Of a stretch of 23,277 nt of DNA, positions 5,819-13,304 are shown piece after piece (within the stretch, counting starts at the first letter, position 1; every line of letters begins with the position of its first letter). The translations under genes were made by a program, and so were the position numbers. Origin of the DNA: a bacterium (GTDB lineage Bacteria > JALSQH01); NCBI GenBank assembly GCA_026985515.1, contig JALSQH010000254.1, forward strand, positions 1 through 23,277. The letters are read 5' to 3'. The notes under the pieces were generated by a model. The model did no database searches. It was not told where the DNA came from and worked only from the letters and a program-made list of their open reading frames with translations.

Positions 5819-7027
5819 ATGAAACAGCTGTTCAGTTTATTGATTTTTCTTTTAGTGCCGATACATCTTGCAGGGTGGAACTCCATAAGAGTCATTGTGG
5901 TTAAGGGAAGTAGATTCCCTGATCTAAAAGGGAAGCCCCTTGCTGCTCTCCATCTTTTCAGGTGTGAGGGAACCTCTCTCGTTTCAATACCATATCAGTG
6001 GGATGAGAAAGATGGGCAGAATAAATTTATCTTTTCTGGTGGTCCCGGAACTCTTTCAGAAAATGATGAGCTTGTATTCAGGTTTTCAGATGGCGGGGAA
6101 AGATGCAATCTACCAGATTTTCACGGGTATGAGATTGCAGTAAGACATGCGGGAGAGGTGAAGTATTTTTACCTTTTGTGCTGCCCTGCTCCTTCAATTG
6201 TCAGAGAGACAGAAGATTATGTGAGTGTGAGTAAGAATTTTAATGTGAAGACCCAGAGGTATGAAATGATTTTTTCAGATAAATACAAAATAGTGCCACT
6301 GGAGTTTGTTTACAGGGAGAAAAATCGTGAAATCCATTTTATGGATGAGGTAAAGACCAGAATCTTTCTCAAGTTTTTCAGATTTTTTCACATTACAAAG
6401 AATGAAACTGATTTTGTAACCAGGAAGCTTGGGGTAATTGATGGTAAGGTCAGGGGTGTATTGGGTATGAAAAACTACACAAAAATGGCTTTTGGAATAC
6501 CTGCTTTTCCCATTTACACTGCTGTGGAGGTGTATCCAGATTATGTTAAATTTCCTGTTCAGATTGAAATTCCCATCGTTCCAGATTCTTTTAAAATAAA
6601 ACTCTGCAATGACTTTAACAACCTGATAGGCTGGAAGGTATATTCTTCATGCAGCAAAAGAGGTTATGTGGTTAAGGGTAACCCCGCCGGGATTGAAGGG
6701 TATAAATGTGACGGGTGGAAGTGGTTTGCCCTTTCAGGCAGGGATTTTTCATTCTGGGTGCTGAGTTTACTTCCACAAAATTATCCAGTGAAGTTTGGTT
6801 TTTACCTCCAGGATGATAAAAATTTCCTTGATCCGCCAGAAAGGTTTCCGGGAGAGGTGCCCGGGATTGGATGGGATATAAGATCACTCAGGAAAATTGA
6901 GAAAAAGGTTAGAAAAATAAGTTTTACCATTTATGACCTTTTTGCTCCTCCCTATCATCCCGGTGACGAAAAATTGATAATCAGGGACCTTCTGTCGGAA
7001 CCCGATATTAAAGTGAATTTCAGGTAA
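5819..7027 (+). CDS. Exported protein, unknown function
   Basis: A 402-residue protein with a clear N-terminal signal (MKQLFSLLIFLLVPIHLAGW; cleavage after Ala18 is plausible). The frame stays open upstream to 5720, but that part lies inside the DnaK-like gene and before the promoter, so the ATG at 5819 is chosen. The mature part is rich in beta-type alternation and aromatic residues and contains several Cys (CCPAP, KLCNDF, YSSCSKRG, GYKCDGW) that may form disulphides. Motifs such as YQWDEKDGQN, FRFSDGG and GVIDGKVRGVLG do not match a family I know. There is no C-terminal Phe, so it is more likely periplasmic than an outer-membrane barrel. Its stop overlaps the convergent SDR gene by 8 nt. 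Confidence 0.7.
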   Translation: MKQLFSLLIFLLVPIHLAGWNSIRVIVVKGSRFPDLKGKPLAALHLFRCEGTSLVSIPYQWDEKDGQNKFIFSGGPGTLSENDELVFRFSDGGERCNLPDFHGYEIAVRHAGEVKYFYLLCCPAPSIVRETEDYVSVSKNFNVKTQRYEMIFSDKYKIVPLEFVYREKNREIHFMDEVKTRIFLKFFRFFHITKNETDFVTRKLGVIDGKVRGVLGMKNYTKMAFGIPAFPIYTAVEVYPDYVKFPVQIEIPIVPDSFKIKLCNDFNNLIGWKVYSSCSKRGYVVKGNPAGIEGYKCDGWKWFALSGRDFSFWVLSLLPQNYPVKFGFYLQDDKNFLDPPERFPGEVPGIGWDIRSLRKIEKKVRKISFTIYDLFAPPYHPGDEKLIIRDLLSEPDIKVNFR

Positions 7028-7922
7028 AGATTTCTCTCAGGGCGCTGTCAATGTCGGGATACTGGAAGGTGTAACCCGCCGTGAGAAGTTTTTCAGGAAT
7101 CACCCTCTGGCTGAAGCTCAGATAAAAGGCAAGTTCACCCATAATCAGAGCCATGAGAGGTACCGGAACAGGTATCCAGCAGGGGCGGTGAATGAATTTT
7201 CCTATTTTTTTACAGAATTCCTTCATGGTCACCGGTTCTGGTGCAGTGAGATTTACTGGTCCAGAAATTTCACTGTTTCCTATGATAAAGTTAACCGCTT
7301 CCGTGAAGTCCTTAAGGTGAATCCATGAAAAAAAGTTTTTTCCTCTCCCTGGATATCCCCCCAGGAAAAATTTCATTGGAAGGAGCATCTGTTTTATCAC
7401 AATTGAGTCTTTTGAAATAACACTCCCGGTTCTCAAAAGCACTATTCTTTCAATCTTTTCTTTCTCTTCAAGTGCCACACCTTCCCATTCTTCCACTATC
7501 ATTGAAAGTTCATCTTCACCGGGGAGAAAATTTTCGGTGACTTTTCTTGTGCCGGCGTTTCCGTAGTAACCCACCGCTGATGCACTGATGAGCAGAGAGG
7601 CACTTTTTATGTGTTTAAGAAGGTTTTCTGTAGCTTTCACCCTTGATAGATAGATCCTTCTTTTCTTTTTCTTTGTCCATCTTCCAAAGATCGATTCGCC
7701 GGTAAGGTTGATCACGATGTCCCAATCTTTATTGACTGCTTCACCCCAGCTTCCCTCTTCGGTTAGGTCTGCCTGAAGCGGAATAACTGAGAACTTTTCC
7801 CTCAGATATTCAAGTTTTGACCTGTTTCTTCCAATAGCCGTTACTTCCCATCCCTTTTCTGAAAAGGATGGAATGAGGTTTGAACCCAGAAAACCTGTGG
7901 CTCCTGCCAGTAAAACTTTCAT
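7020..7922 (-). CDS. TIGR01777 family SDR protein (YfcH/SDR39U1-like)
   Basis: A 300-residue extended short-chain dehydrogenase-like protein, the usual length for this family. The NAD(P) fingerprint GATGFLGSNL is at residues 7-16. The family signature SASAVGYYGNAG follows near residue 112, with the catalytic-type YYG in the expected place, then VLLRTGSVIS and FSWIHLKDF. The final 45 residues (IHRPCWIPVPVPLMALIMGE, then SQRVIPEKLLTAGYTFQYPD) form the DUF1731-type C-terminal block. Substrate is unknown for bacterial members, which are often called nucleoside-diphosphate-sugar epimerases without proof. It is the last gene of the minus-strand operon, starting 5 nt after the upstream stop codon; no Shine-Dalgarno is visible, so translation is probably coupled. 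Confidence 0.88.
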   Translation of the reverse strand: MKVLLAGATGFLGSNLIPSFSEKGWEVTAIGRNRSKLEYLREKFSVIPLQADLTEEGSWGEAVNKDWDIVINLTGESIFGRWTKKKKRRIYLSRVKATENLLKHIKSASLLISASAVGYYGNAGTRKVTENFLPGEDELSMIVEEWEGVALEEKEKIERIVLLRTGSVISKDSIVIKQMLLPMKFFLGGYPGRGKNFFSWIHLKDFTEAVNFIIGNSEISGPVNLTAPEPVTMKEFCKKIGKFIHRPCWIPVPVPLMALIMGELAFYLSFSQRVIPEKLLTAGYTFQYPDIDSALREIFT

Positions 7923-7927
7923 TATAC

Positions 7928-8962
7928 TTAATAGGGAATGAGGGGCAGAAGTTCCTCTAAATTTTCAGGTGATATCTTTCTTATCCCATCTTCAATTTCA
8001 TGAACCATCTTTACAATTTTCTCATTTACAGGGGTGGGTACTCCTGCCTCTTTTCCATATTTTACTATGGTGCCATTGATAAAGTCTACTTCTGTTTTCC
8101 TTCCCCGTTCAAGACTCTGGAGACTTGAGGATTTGAGTCTTCTGAATCTCCACCCAATTGCTCTGATAATGGTATCCTTCAAAAAGCGAGAGAATGTAAA
8201 CCCTTTTTTTCTGTCATTTTCAGATGGTGCTAGTTTGTCAATGGGTACCCCTGAGATTTTTTCCAGTTTTATTCCCCTGGCCTGTGCTACCTTGACACCT
8301 TCGTAAATTATTTCTCCAAAGATTTTTCTAAATTCCTTTCTTCTGAGCATTTCTCCGAGGTAGAGACCTGAAACAGCTCCCATTGTAGTTATACATGCGT
8401 TGATTAAAAGTTTTGAATATTTTGCGCCCCAGATATTTTCTGAGATTCTGGTGGGAGTCACATAGTTGAGAATTCGCTGCAGTTCCTTAACTCTTTCAGT
8501 TACTTTTCCATTCCGTTCACCGATGATGAGTTCACCCCTGGATGTCATTTCAACGACGCCAGGTGAGAGGAGAGTACCACCAAAGCCCACTATTCCCCCA
8601 ATAAGTTTTTCCTCAGGAACTATTTCCAGTAACTTATCCTCCACAATCCCATTCTGAAATGTCACCATGAATCCATCTGGCTTCAGGTAGTTTAAAGCAT
8701 CCTTTGCTGCATCGTAAACTGCTGTGGCTTTCATTGTAAGTATAATAATGTCAAATTTTTCTCTCTGATCAGAAAAATTGGCATAAGCCCTTGGTGTGAA
8801 TCGCCAGTTTCCCCTTACCCCTTTTACATAGAGACCATGGGTTCTGATTGCCTGGGTTATTTCAGGGTTCTTGCATATCAGAACAGTATCTTCCTTGTCC
8901 CACACAAATCCACCAATGATACCACCGATTGCTCCACATCCTGCAATAGCTATTGAGGGCAT
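7928..8962 (-). CDS. Ketopantoate reductase family (ApbA/PanE)
   Basis: A 344-residue 6-phosphogluconate-dehydrogenase-like oxidoreductase. The Rossmann motif GCGAIGGIIGG is at the N-terminus. TMKATAVYDA and FQNGIVEDKL follow, then WGAKYSKLLINACI with the conserved active-site Lys and Asn, and the C-terminal SSSLQSLERGRKTEVDF-INGTIV...GVPTPVN block typical of the family. PanE itself reduces 2-dehydropantoate to pantoate with NADPH on the way to coenzyme A. The family also contains enzymes acting on other 2-oxo acids, and no pantothenate gene is adjacent, so the substrate is not certain. At 344 residues it is longer than many PanE proteins (about 300). A strong Shine-Dalgarno (AAAGGAGG) precedes the ATG at 8962. 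It is the middle gene of the operon. Confidence 0.85.
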   Translation of the reverse strand: MPSIAIAGCGAIGGIIGGFVWDKEDTVLICKNPEITQAIRTHGLYVKGVRGNWRFTPRAYANFSDQREKFDIIILTMKATAVYDAAKDALNYLKPDGFMVTFQNGIVEDKLLEIVPEEKLIGGIVGFGGTLLSPGVVEMTSRGELIIGERNGKVTERVKELQRILNYVTPTRISENIWGAKYSKLLINACITTMGAVSGLYLGEMLRRKEFRKIFGEIIYEGVKVAQARGIKLEKISGVPIDKLAPSENDRKKGFTFSRFLKDTIIRAIGWRFRRLKSSSLQSLERGRKTEVDFINGTIVKYGKEAGVPTPVNEKIVKMVHEIEDGIRKISPENLEELLPLIPY

Positions 8963-8978
8963 AAAATCCTCCTTTTGC

Positions 8979-9653
8979 TTATAGAATCAATCCAATTATA
9001 ACCGGTATCAGAATCAATATCAAGGTGGCGAGAATCCATATTATGAAGGGGGTTTCCAGAAGTTCGTCAATACTCTCTTCAACATAGAATGTGGCGACTT
9101 TCTTAACGACTTTCATAAATCTTGCCTTGCTGGTAAATTCTGTTCCTTTTACTTCTGGAGACTCTGTAAGTGAAAAAAGCACATCAGCAGTGATCTGGTA
9201 AGCCTTTGATTTGATAAATTTCGTGAGGAAGAAACCTCTGCCCTCTTTAATTTTTTCAGCTTTTAATCGCAGTTTCCTGATCTGATTATCTATGACACTG
9301 AACAGATTCTGGGTTACTTTTTCAGAATCAGAAACTCTGTCTACTGCAGAGAGGGAGAGAGAAACTGCACTCCCCACAACACTTTCAAGGAATCCTGTTT
9401 CAATAACCAGGTATTTGATTCCGCCAGTGACACCCAGGATGATTCCTCCGGCGATACCCGAGAGCGTGCCTGCAGGGATAAAATAGATCAACCAGTACCA
9501 CGAGTGGAGAAGAGAGAGTTTTAGTAACAGAAAGAACAGGCCAAAACCCGCCCCTGTACCAATGAGTGCACCAAGCAGAGTTATTACAACGACTTTCAAA
9601 AGAGCGTGGGGTATCTTTTTCAGGGGTAACTCAGGTATTGGTATGGTATCCAT
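8979..9653 (-). CDS. Membrane protein, unknown function
   Basis: The chosen ATG at 9653 gives 224 residues; an in-frame GTG at 9686 would add 11 residues, but it lies in the -35 of the likely promoter. After a short cytoplasmic-type start there are two hydrophobic, glycine-rich segments (about 20-45, and about 55-85 with IAGGIILGVTGGI). A long soluble middle with many charged residues follows (DNQIRKLRLKAEKIKEGRG), and then a C-terminal transmembrane helix (IIWILATLILILIPVIIGLIL). No family recognised. It is the first gene of the operon with the PanE-family and TIGR01777 genes (16 nt to the next). The promoter -10 is 7 nt upstream of the ATG, implying a leaderless mRNA. Confidence 0.7.
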   Translation of the reverse strand: MDTIPIPELPLKKIPHALLKVVVITLLGALIGTGAGFGLFFLLLKLSLLHSWYWLIYFIPAGTLSGIAGGIILGVTGGIKYLVIETGFLESVVGSAVSLSLSAVDRVSDSEKVTQNLFSVIDNQIRKLRLKAEKIKEGRGFFLTKFIKSKAYQITADVLFSLTESPEVKGTEFTSKARFMKVVKKVATFYVEESIDELLETPFIIWILATLILILIPVIIGLIL

Positions 9654-9660
9654 ACTTCTA

Positions 9661-9688
9661 ATTTTATTTTTAATGAGAAAAAACACAA
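9661..9688 (-). promoter_or_regulatory. Promoter of the membrane-protein operon
   Basis: On the minus strand: TTGTGT (9688-9683, weak match), a 16-nt spacer and TAAAAT (9666-9661). The ATG at 9653 follows after 7 bases. The divergent promoter for the long plus-strand operon starts only 10 bp away. Confidence 0.5.
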
Positions 9689-9698
9689 TTTTTTTCTG

Positions 9699-9726
9699 TT
9701 GACATGATGCAGGTAAATGGTATTAT
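9699..9726 (+). promoter_or_regulatory. Promoter of the THEP1-to-ispG operon
   Basis: Consensus TTGACA (9699-9704), a 16-nt spacer and TATTAT (9721-9726). The predicted start near 9733 gives a leader of about 32 nt that contains the Shine-Dalgarno AGGGAGGG (9752-9759) of the first gene. No other promoter of this quality was seen before the following genes, so it probably serves the whole run to ispG. Confidence 0.65.
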
Positions 9727-9764
9727 TGTTTATTGTGGGGATGAGGAACATAGGGAGGGAAAAA

Positions 9765-10340
9765 ATGTCAAATAAAACGATGCAAAAAAATCTGCTTATT
9801 ACTGGCAAGCCAAGAACCGGAAAAACCACTCTGGTTGTTAACGTTATCAGAAGGCTGGATCTTCCATTTTGCGGTTTTTACACAAGTGAATTGTTGAAAA
9901 ATGGGAATAGAGTGGGTTTTGTAATAAACAATCTGCGAGGTGAAAGGGGGATTTTTGCGTATGTGGATTCTGAGTCGGATATAAGAGTATCCAGATATGG
10001 AGTGGAACTTGATGTGCTTGAAGCAGTTGGAGTGAGTGAGGTGGAGAGGTGTTCAAGGGATCATGAACCCAAAATAATTGTAATTGATGAGATTGGCAAA
10101 ATGGAACTTTTTTCAGAACCTTTTAAACAGTCGGTTCTCAGATCGCTTAATTCACCCTTTCCAGTTCTTGCCACAGTGATGGGAAGGGGAGATGAATGGG
10201 TCGCTGAGAATGTTTTAAGCAGGGAAGACATAAAACTTTTCATGATAAATGTGAATAATCGCAAACAGATTGAGGATAAAATAGTTCGTATTCTTCCTGG
10301 CATATTTAGAGAGATTGAGCAGAATTTGAAAGTTATCTGA
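9765..10340 (+). CDS. THEP1-like nucleoside-triphosphatase
   Basis: A 191-residue P-loop NTPase. Walker A is GKPRTGKTT near the N-terminus. The family block FCGFYTSELLKNGNRVGFVI and NLRGERGIFA follow, then Walker B IIVIDEIGKMELFS and a downstream LATVMGRG. THEP1 proteins (named from an Aquifex enzyme) slowly hydrolyse ATP, GTP and other nucleotides, and their cellular role is unresolved. The ATG at 9765 is preferred because AGGGAGGG lies 5 nt before it; the ATG at 9741 lacks a good site. It is the first gene of the operon, 23 nt before the first PpiC-like gene. Its association with periplasmic chaperones and uvrA is unexplained. Confidence 0.85.
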   Translation: MSNKTMQKNLLITGKPRTGKTTLVVNVIRRLDLPFCGFYTSELLKNGNRVGFVINNLRGERGIFAYVDSESDIRVSRYGVELDVLEAVGVSEVERCSRDHEPKIIVIDEIGKMELFSEPFKQSVLRSLNSPFPVLATVMGRGDEWVAENVLSREDIKLFMINVNNRKQIEDKIVRILPGIFREIEQNLKVI

Positions 10341-10363
10341 TAAAAATTTGTGGAGGTGTTGAT

Positions 10364-11440
10364 ATGAAAAAGAGAGGAATTGCATTTTTGAGTCTATTCC
10401 TGGTTGCTCTATTTGTGTGGGGATGCAAGGGGAAGGAGAAGACCACAGGTGAAAAAGGTGGAGGCGTTGTTGGTGTTGTTGGTAATGAGAAGGTAACATG
10501 GGCAGAGTTTAAAAAGGAGCTTGATAACCTCCCCCCCTATTACCGCAGATTTCTGAGAAATGCCAATGCTCTTTCCACATATCTGAAGAAGTATTTAATA
10601 AGAAAAGCTATGGTTCTTGAAGCTGAGAAGAGAGGCTACGAGAATGATCCAAAAATAAAAAGGCAAATTGAAAGATACAAAGAACAGCTGTTGATCAGAA
10701 AGCTTAGAGAAGAGATGAGAAAGAAGCAGATGAGCGTGACAGATGATGAAATAAAGGAGTATTACGAAAAGCACAAAGATCGATTTAAGGTTGGAGAGCA
10801 GCGAAAAATAAGAGAAATAATGGTTAAAGTTTCTCCAAATGCTCCGGAGAAGGAATGGTTAAAGGCTAAGCGTAAAATTGAAAAAGCTCTGAGAGAGTTG
10901 AAGAGGGGAATTCCGTGGGAAAAAGTATTTAAAAAGTACAATGAAGATGAAACGATCAGAGTTTTAAATGGAGAACTTCCATATTTCAGCCGAAACAGAA
11001 GGATAAGATACTACATGGATGACAATTTCATAAATGCTGTATTTAATTTGAAAAAACCTGGTGACATGACAATTGTAAAAACGAGATATGGTTATGTTCT
11101 TGTGCAGTTGAGAGATGTGAAGCCGCCCCACACGAGAGAGTTTATTGAGGTGGCTCCAGAAATTAAGAGAGAACTTGAACAGAAAAAGAGGATCCTTCAG
11201 GAGAAGAAACTGGAAGATATGCTTGTAAAAAAGTATGGGATAAAGGTTTACACCGATGTTCTTGCTGAGTTTTCTGGAGGTGGCAGGATGAATAAAAAGG
11301 CAACAAAACCTGCACCGGTCAAACCTGCACCGGTCAGGGTAAAACCCGCCAGTCAGGGTAAGGCTCAGCAGCAGACAAATATGCCAGGGAAAATGCAGAA
11401 GATGAGTCCACAGCAGAAGACACCTTCCGGTAAAAAATGA
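10364..11440 (+). CDS. SurA/PpiC-like lipoprotein 1 (parvulin-type)
   Basis: A 358-residue lipoprotein with lipobox VWGC (Cys21). Residues about 40-130 form the SurA N-like helical region (LIRKAMVLEAEKRGYENDP, then EYYEKHKDRFKVGEQRKIREIMVKV). About 140-250 is a parvulin-type rotamase domain with KRGIPWEKVFKKYN and KKPGDMTIVKTRYGYVLVQL, which keeps the final strand pattern of the family. The last 60 residues are a flexible Lys/Pro/Gln tail. SurA/PpiC proteins hold unfolded outer-membrane proteins in the periplasm and may isomerise prolyl bonds. The Shine-Dalgarno GGAGGTG precedes the ATG. It overlaps the next gene by ATGA (4 nt). Of the three tandem copies this has the best preserved rotamase domain. 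Confidence 0.85.
   Translation: MKKRGIAFLSLFLVALFVWGCKGKEKTTGEKGGGVVGVVGNEKVTWAEFKKELDNLPPYYRRFLRNANALSTYLKKYLIRKAMVLEAEKRGYENDPKIKRQIERYKEQLLIRKLREEMRKKQMSVTDDEIKEYYEKHKDRFKVGEQRKIREIMVKVSPNAPEKEWLKAKRKIEKALRELKRGIPWEKVFKKYNEDETIRVLNGELPYFSRNRRIRYYMDDNFINAVFNLKKPGDMTIVKTRYGYVLVQLRDVKPPHTREFIEVAPEIKRELEQKKRILQEKKLEDMLVKKYGIKVYTDVLAEFSGGGRMNKKATKPAPVKPAPVRVKPASQGKAQQQTNMPGKMQKMSPQQKTPSGKK
11306..11335 (+). repeat. 15-bp direct repeat, two copies
   Basis: The unit AAACCTGCACCGGTC is present twice without a gap and encodes KPAPV twice; a degenerate third unit follows in the protein (RVKPAS). It lies in the low-complexity tail of the first PpiC-like lipoprotein and is a likely site of slippage length variation. 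Confidence 0.85.
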
Positions 11441-12399
11441 GAAAGTTTTTCTTTTCAGGTGCTATGAGAGTGGTGGGGGAGCTCATTGCTGGCTCCTCCA
11501 TTTTTTTTATTTTGCTGTATGGGTGCAGTAGAAAAAAAACTGGAGATTCCTCTATTCTTCTCACCATCAATGGTGAGGCAGTCCACATGGAGGATGTGGA
11601 GGATATTATTTCCAGTATATATCCCTGGAGAAATGCTTCAGAAAGTTACAAGCTTTCATTTCTGTGGGACCCTTCCAAAAAGAAGTTGAGAAGAGAGATA
11701 CTTGATGCGGTTATTGAGAGGAAGTTACTTCTTCAGGAGGCAAGAAAGAGGGGAATTGTCGTTACGGGAAAAGATCTCACAGAGGAGTTGAAGAGGATTA
11801 AGGCGGGGGTTTCAAAGGAAGTTTTTGGTAAGCTGTTCTGGAGATATGGAAAGGATCCTGCCAGATGGATGAGACATCTAAGAGAGGAAATATTGATAAG
11901 AAAACTTCTGAGAGAATATGTATACAGGGGAATAACGGTTAGCGTGGATGAAATTGACAGGTACTATGCAGACCACGTTTCAGATTTTACGGGAAAAGAG
12001 TGGGTGAAAGTTCACATGATAATGTTTGATTCTCTGGCAGAAGCCCGGAATTTCAGGAAGAGAGTGAAAAGGGCTGAAGACTTTATAGGTGTGGAGCATG
12101 AGAAAAATGTTTATATCCCAGAAGATGGTTTCCTTTTCTTTAAAGGAGACATACCGGATAATTTATGGAAGATTTTTAACACCCTTCCTTTGAATCATCC
12201 TTCAAAAGTGTACAATCTCCATAACGGTTACTATGTTTTTCTTGTTACATCGCGGGGAAAAGGGTATCCGGGTGGTCAGAAGGCTATCAGAAGAAAAATA
12301 AGAAAGATTCTTCTTGAGAAAAAGAGGCATCAGGCATATATGAAATTTCTGGCAAATTTAAAGAAAAAAGCTAAAATAAAGATAAATCTTGAGTACTGA
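11437..12399 (+). CDS. SurA/PpiC-like lipoprotein 2, degenerate rotamase
   Basis: A 320-residue lipoprotein; lipobox LYGC, Cys30 from the ATG at 11437. An internal ATG at 11464 would give a more ordinary 20-residue signal and is preceded by AGGT, so it is a real alternative; the ATGA overlap with the previous gene favours translational coupling at 11437. The SurA N-like helical part is clear (LDAVIERKLLLQEARKRGI, REEILIRKLLREYVYRGITV, DEIDRYYADHVSDF). The following rotamase-like part is shortened: VKVHMIMFDSLAEA to LHNGYYVFLVTSRGKG. It lacks much of the usual active-site block, so it is probably a chaperone without isomerase activity. Third position in the operon. Confidence 0.78.
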   Translation: MRKFFFSGAMRVVGELIAGSSIFFILLYGCSRKKTGDSSILLTINGEAVHMEDVEDIISSIYPWRNASESYKLSFLWDPSKKKLRREILDAVIERKLLLQEARKRGIVVTGKDLTEELKRIKAGVSKEVFGKLFWRYGKDPARWMRHLREEILIRKLLREYVYRGITVSVDEIDRYYADHVSDFTGKEWVKVHMIMFDSLAEARNFRKRVKRAEDFIGVEHEKNVYIPEDGFLFFKGDIPDNLWKIFNTLPLNHPSKVYNLHNGYYVFLVTSRGKGYPGGQKAIRRKIRKILLEKKRHQAYMKFLANLKKKAKIKINLEY

Positions 12400-12404
12400 A
12401 AAAG

Positions 12405-13304
12405 ATGAAGACTCTTTTGCTGCTCCTCCTAACGCTGTACTTTAATAAGCCTCGTACTGTGGAGAAGCTCTTGTTCACAGTGGATGGAAAGCCTTTTTTC
12501 CTTTCTGATTACGTGGCTTATCTTGAATTGAAGAATTTGAAAAAAATCTCCACTCCTCCTGCATCATTCGATTCTTTGAAGGATTTCATAAATTTTGTAT
12601 TGATGAGTGAGGAGGCAAGCGCCAGGGGTTACTCAGTATCAGAGGCGGATATTGATAAAGATATTACGATGATTGCACTTAAAACAGGTGTTGACAGGGA
12701 TTCTCTTCTGAACTTTGTTCATCAAAAGTTTGGAATATCTCCTGAGAAGTTCAGAGAGATGAGGAGGAGATACATACTTGTCAATTATCTGCTTTCTCCC
12801 TATTTGAGGAACATAAGAATTGACCAGGATGAAGTAGAGGCATTCTACAGACAGCATATTCGTGATTTTTCTAAGAAGAGAGTGAAGGTGATTCTCATCA
12901 CTTCTGAGAGAGAGGTAAAGTTTTATTCTAAAATTTCTCCCTCTGAGTTACACTCCTACTTTCCTGATGCTTCCACTTCTGTAATGGAAGTAAAAGAGGG
13001 TGAGTTTAAGCGATCTCTTGAAAGAGAGATTTTCTCTGCCAGAAAGGGAGATATTGTGGGTCCACTGAAGGGAGGTGGCAAATTCACCTATTTCTATCTT
13101 CTGGATGATCCCGCTATTTCACCGGAACCCCTTGAAAGTGTCAGAGACAAAATTGTTGAGATACTCCAGGAGGAAAAGAGAGAAGAAGTTGTAAATAAGA
13201 TTCTTGAGGAGATTTCATTCAATCACTACCTTGAAAAATGTTTTTCGGTAAAAAATGATGAAGTTGATTTTGACCAGCGGGGATCCTGCGGGAGTGGGCA
13301 GTGA
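12405..13304 (+). CDS. SurA/PpiC-like exported protein 3
   Basis: A 299-residue protein starting 5 nt after the previous stop. It begins with a short Leu-rich segment (MKTLLLLLLTLYF) that may be a signal peptide or anchor, but has no lipobox Cys. FTVDGKPFFLSDYVAYLE is the typical opening of SurA N domains. Helices and RIDQDEVEAFYRQHIRDF follow, and then a degenerate parvulin-like part ending GDIVGPLKGGGKFTYFYLLDD. It is placed immediately before pdxA, the position of surA in E. coli, and could be the functional counterpart. Its 3' end overlaps the pdxA start by about 50 nt. Role inferred: periplasmic chaperone for outer-membrane proteins. Confidence 0.75.
   Translation: MKTLLLLLLTLYFNKPRTVEKLLFTVDGKPFFLSDYVAYLELKNLKKISTPPASFDSLKDFINFVLMSEEASARGYSVSEADIDKDITMIALKTGVDRDSLLNFVHQKFGISPEKFREMRRRYILVNYLLSPYLRNIRIDQDEVEAFYRQHIRDFSKKRVKVILITSEREVKFYSKISPSELHSYFPDASTSVMEVKEGEFKRSLEREIFSARKGDIVGPLKGGGKFTYFYLLDDPAISPEPLESVRDKIVEILQEEKREEVVNKILEEISFNHYLEKCFSVKNDEVDFDQRGSCGSGQ

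Noticed and set aside
9654-9686. GTG start at 9686 for the membrane protein
   Set aside because: It falls within the likely -35; the ATG at 9653 is placed 7 nt after a -10.
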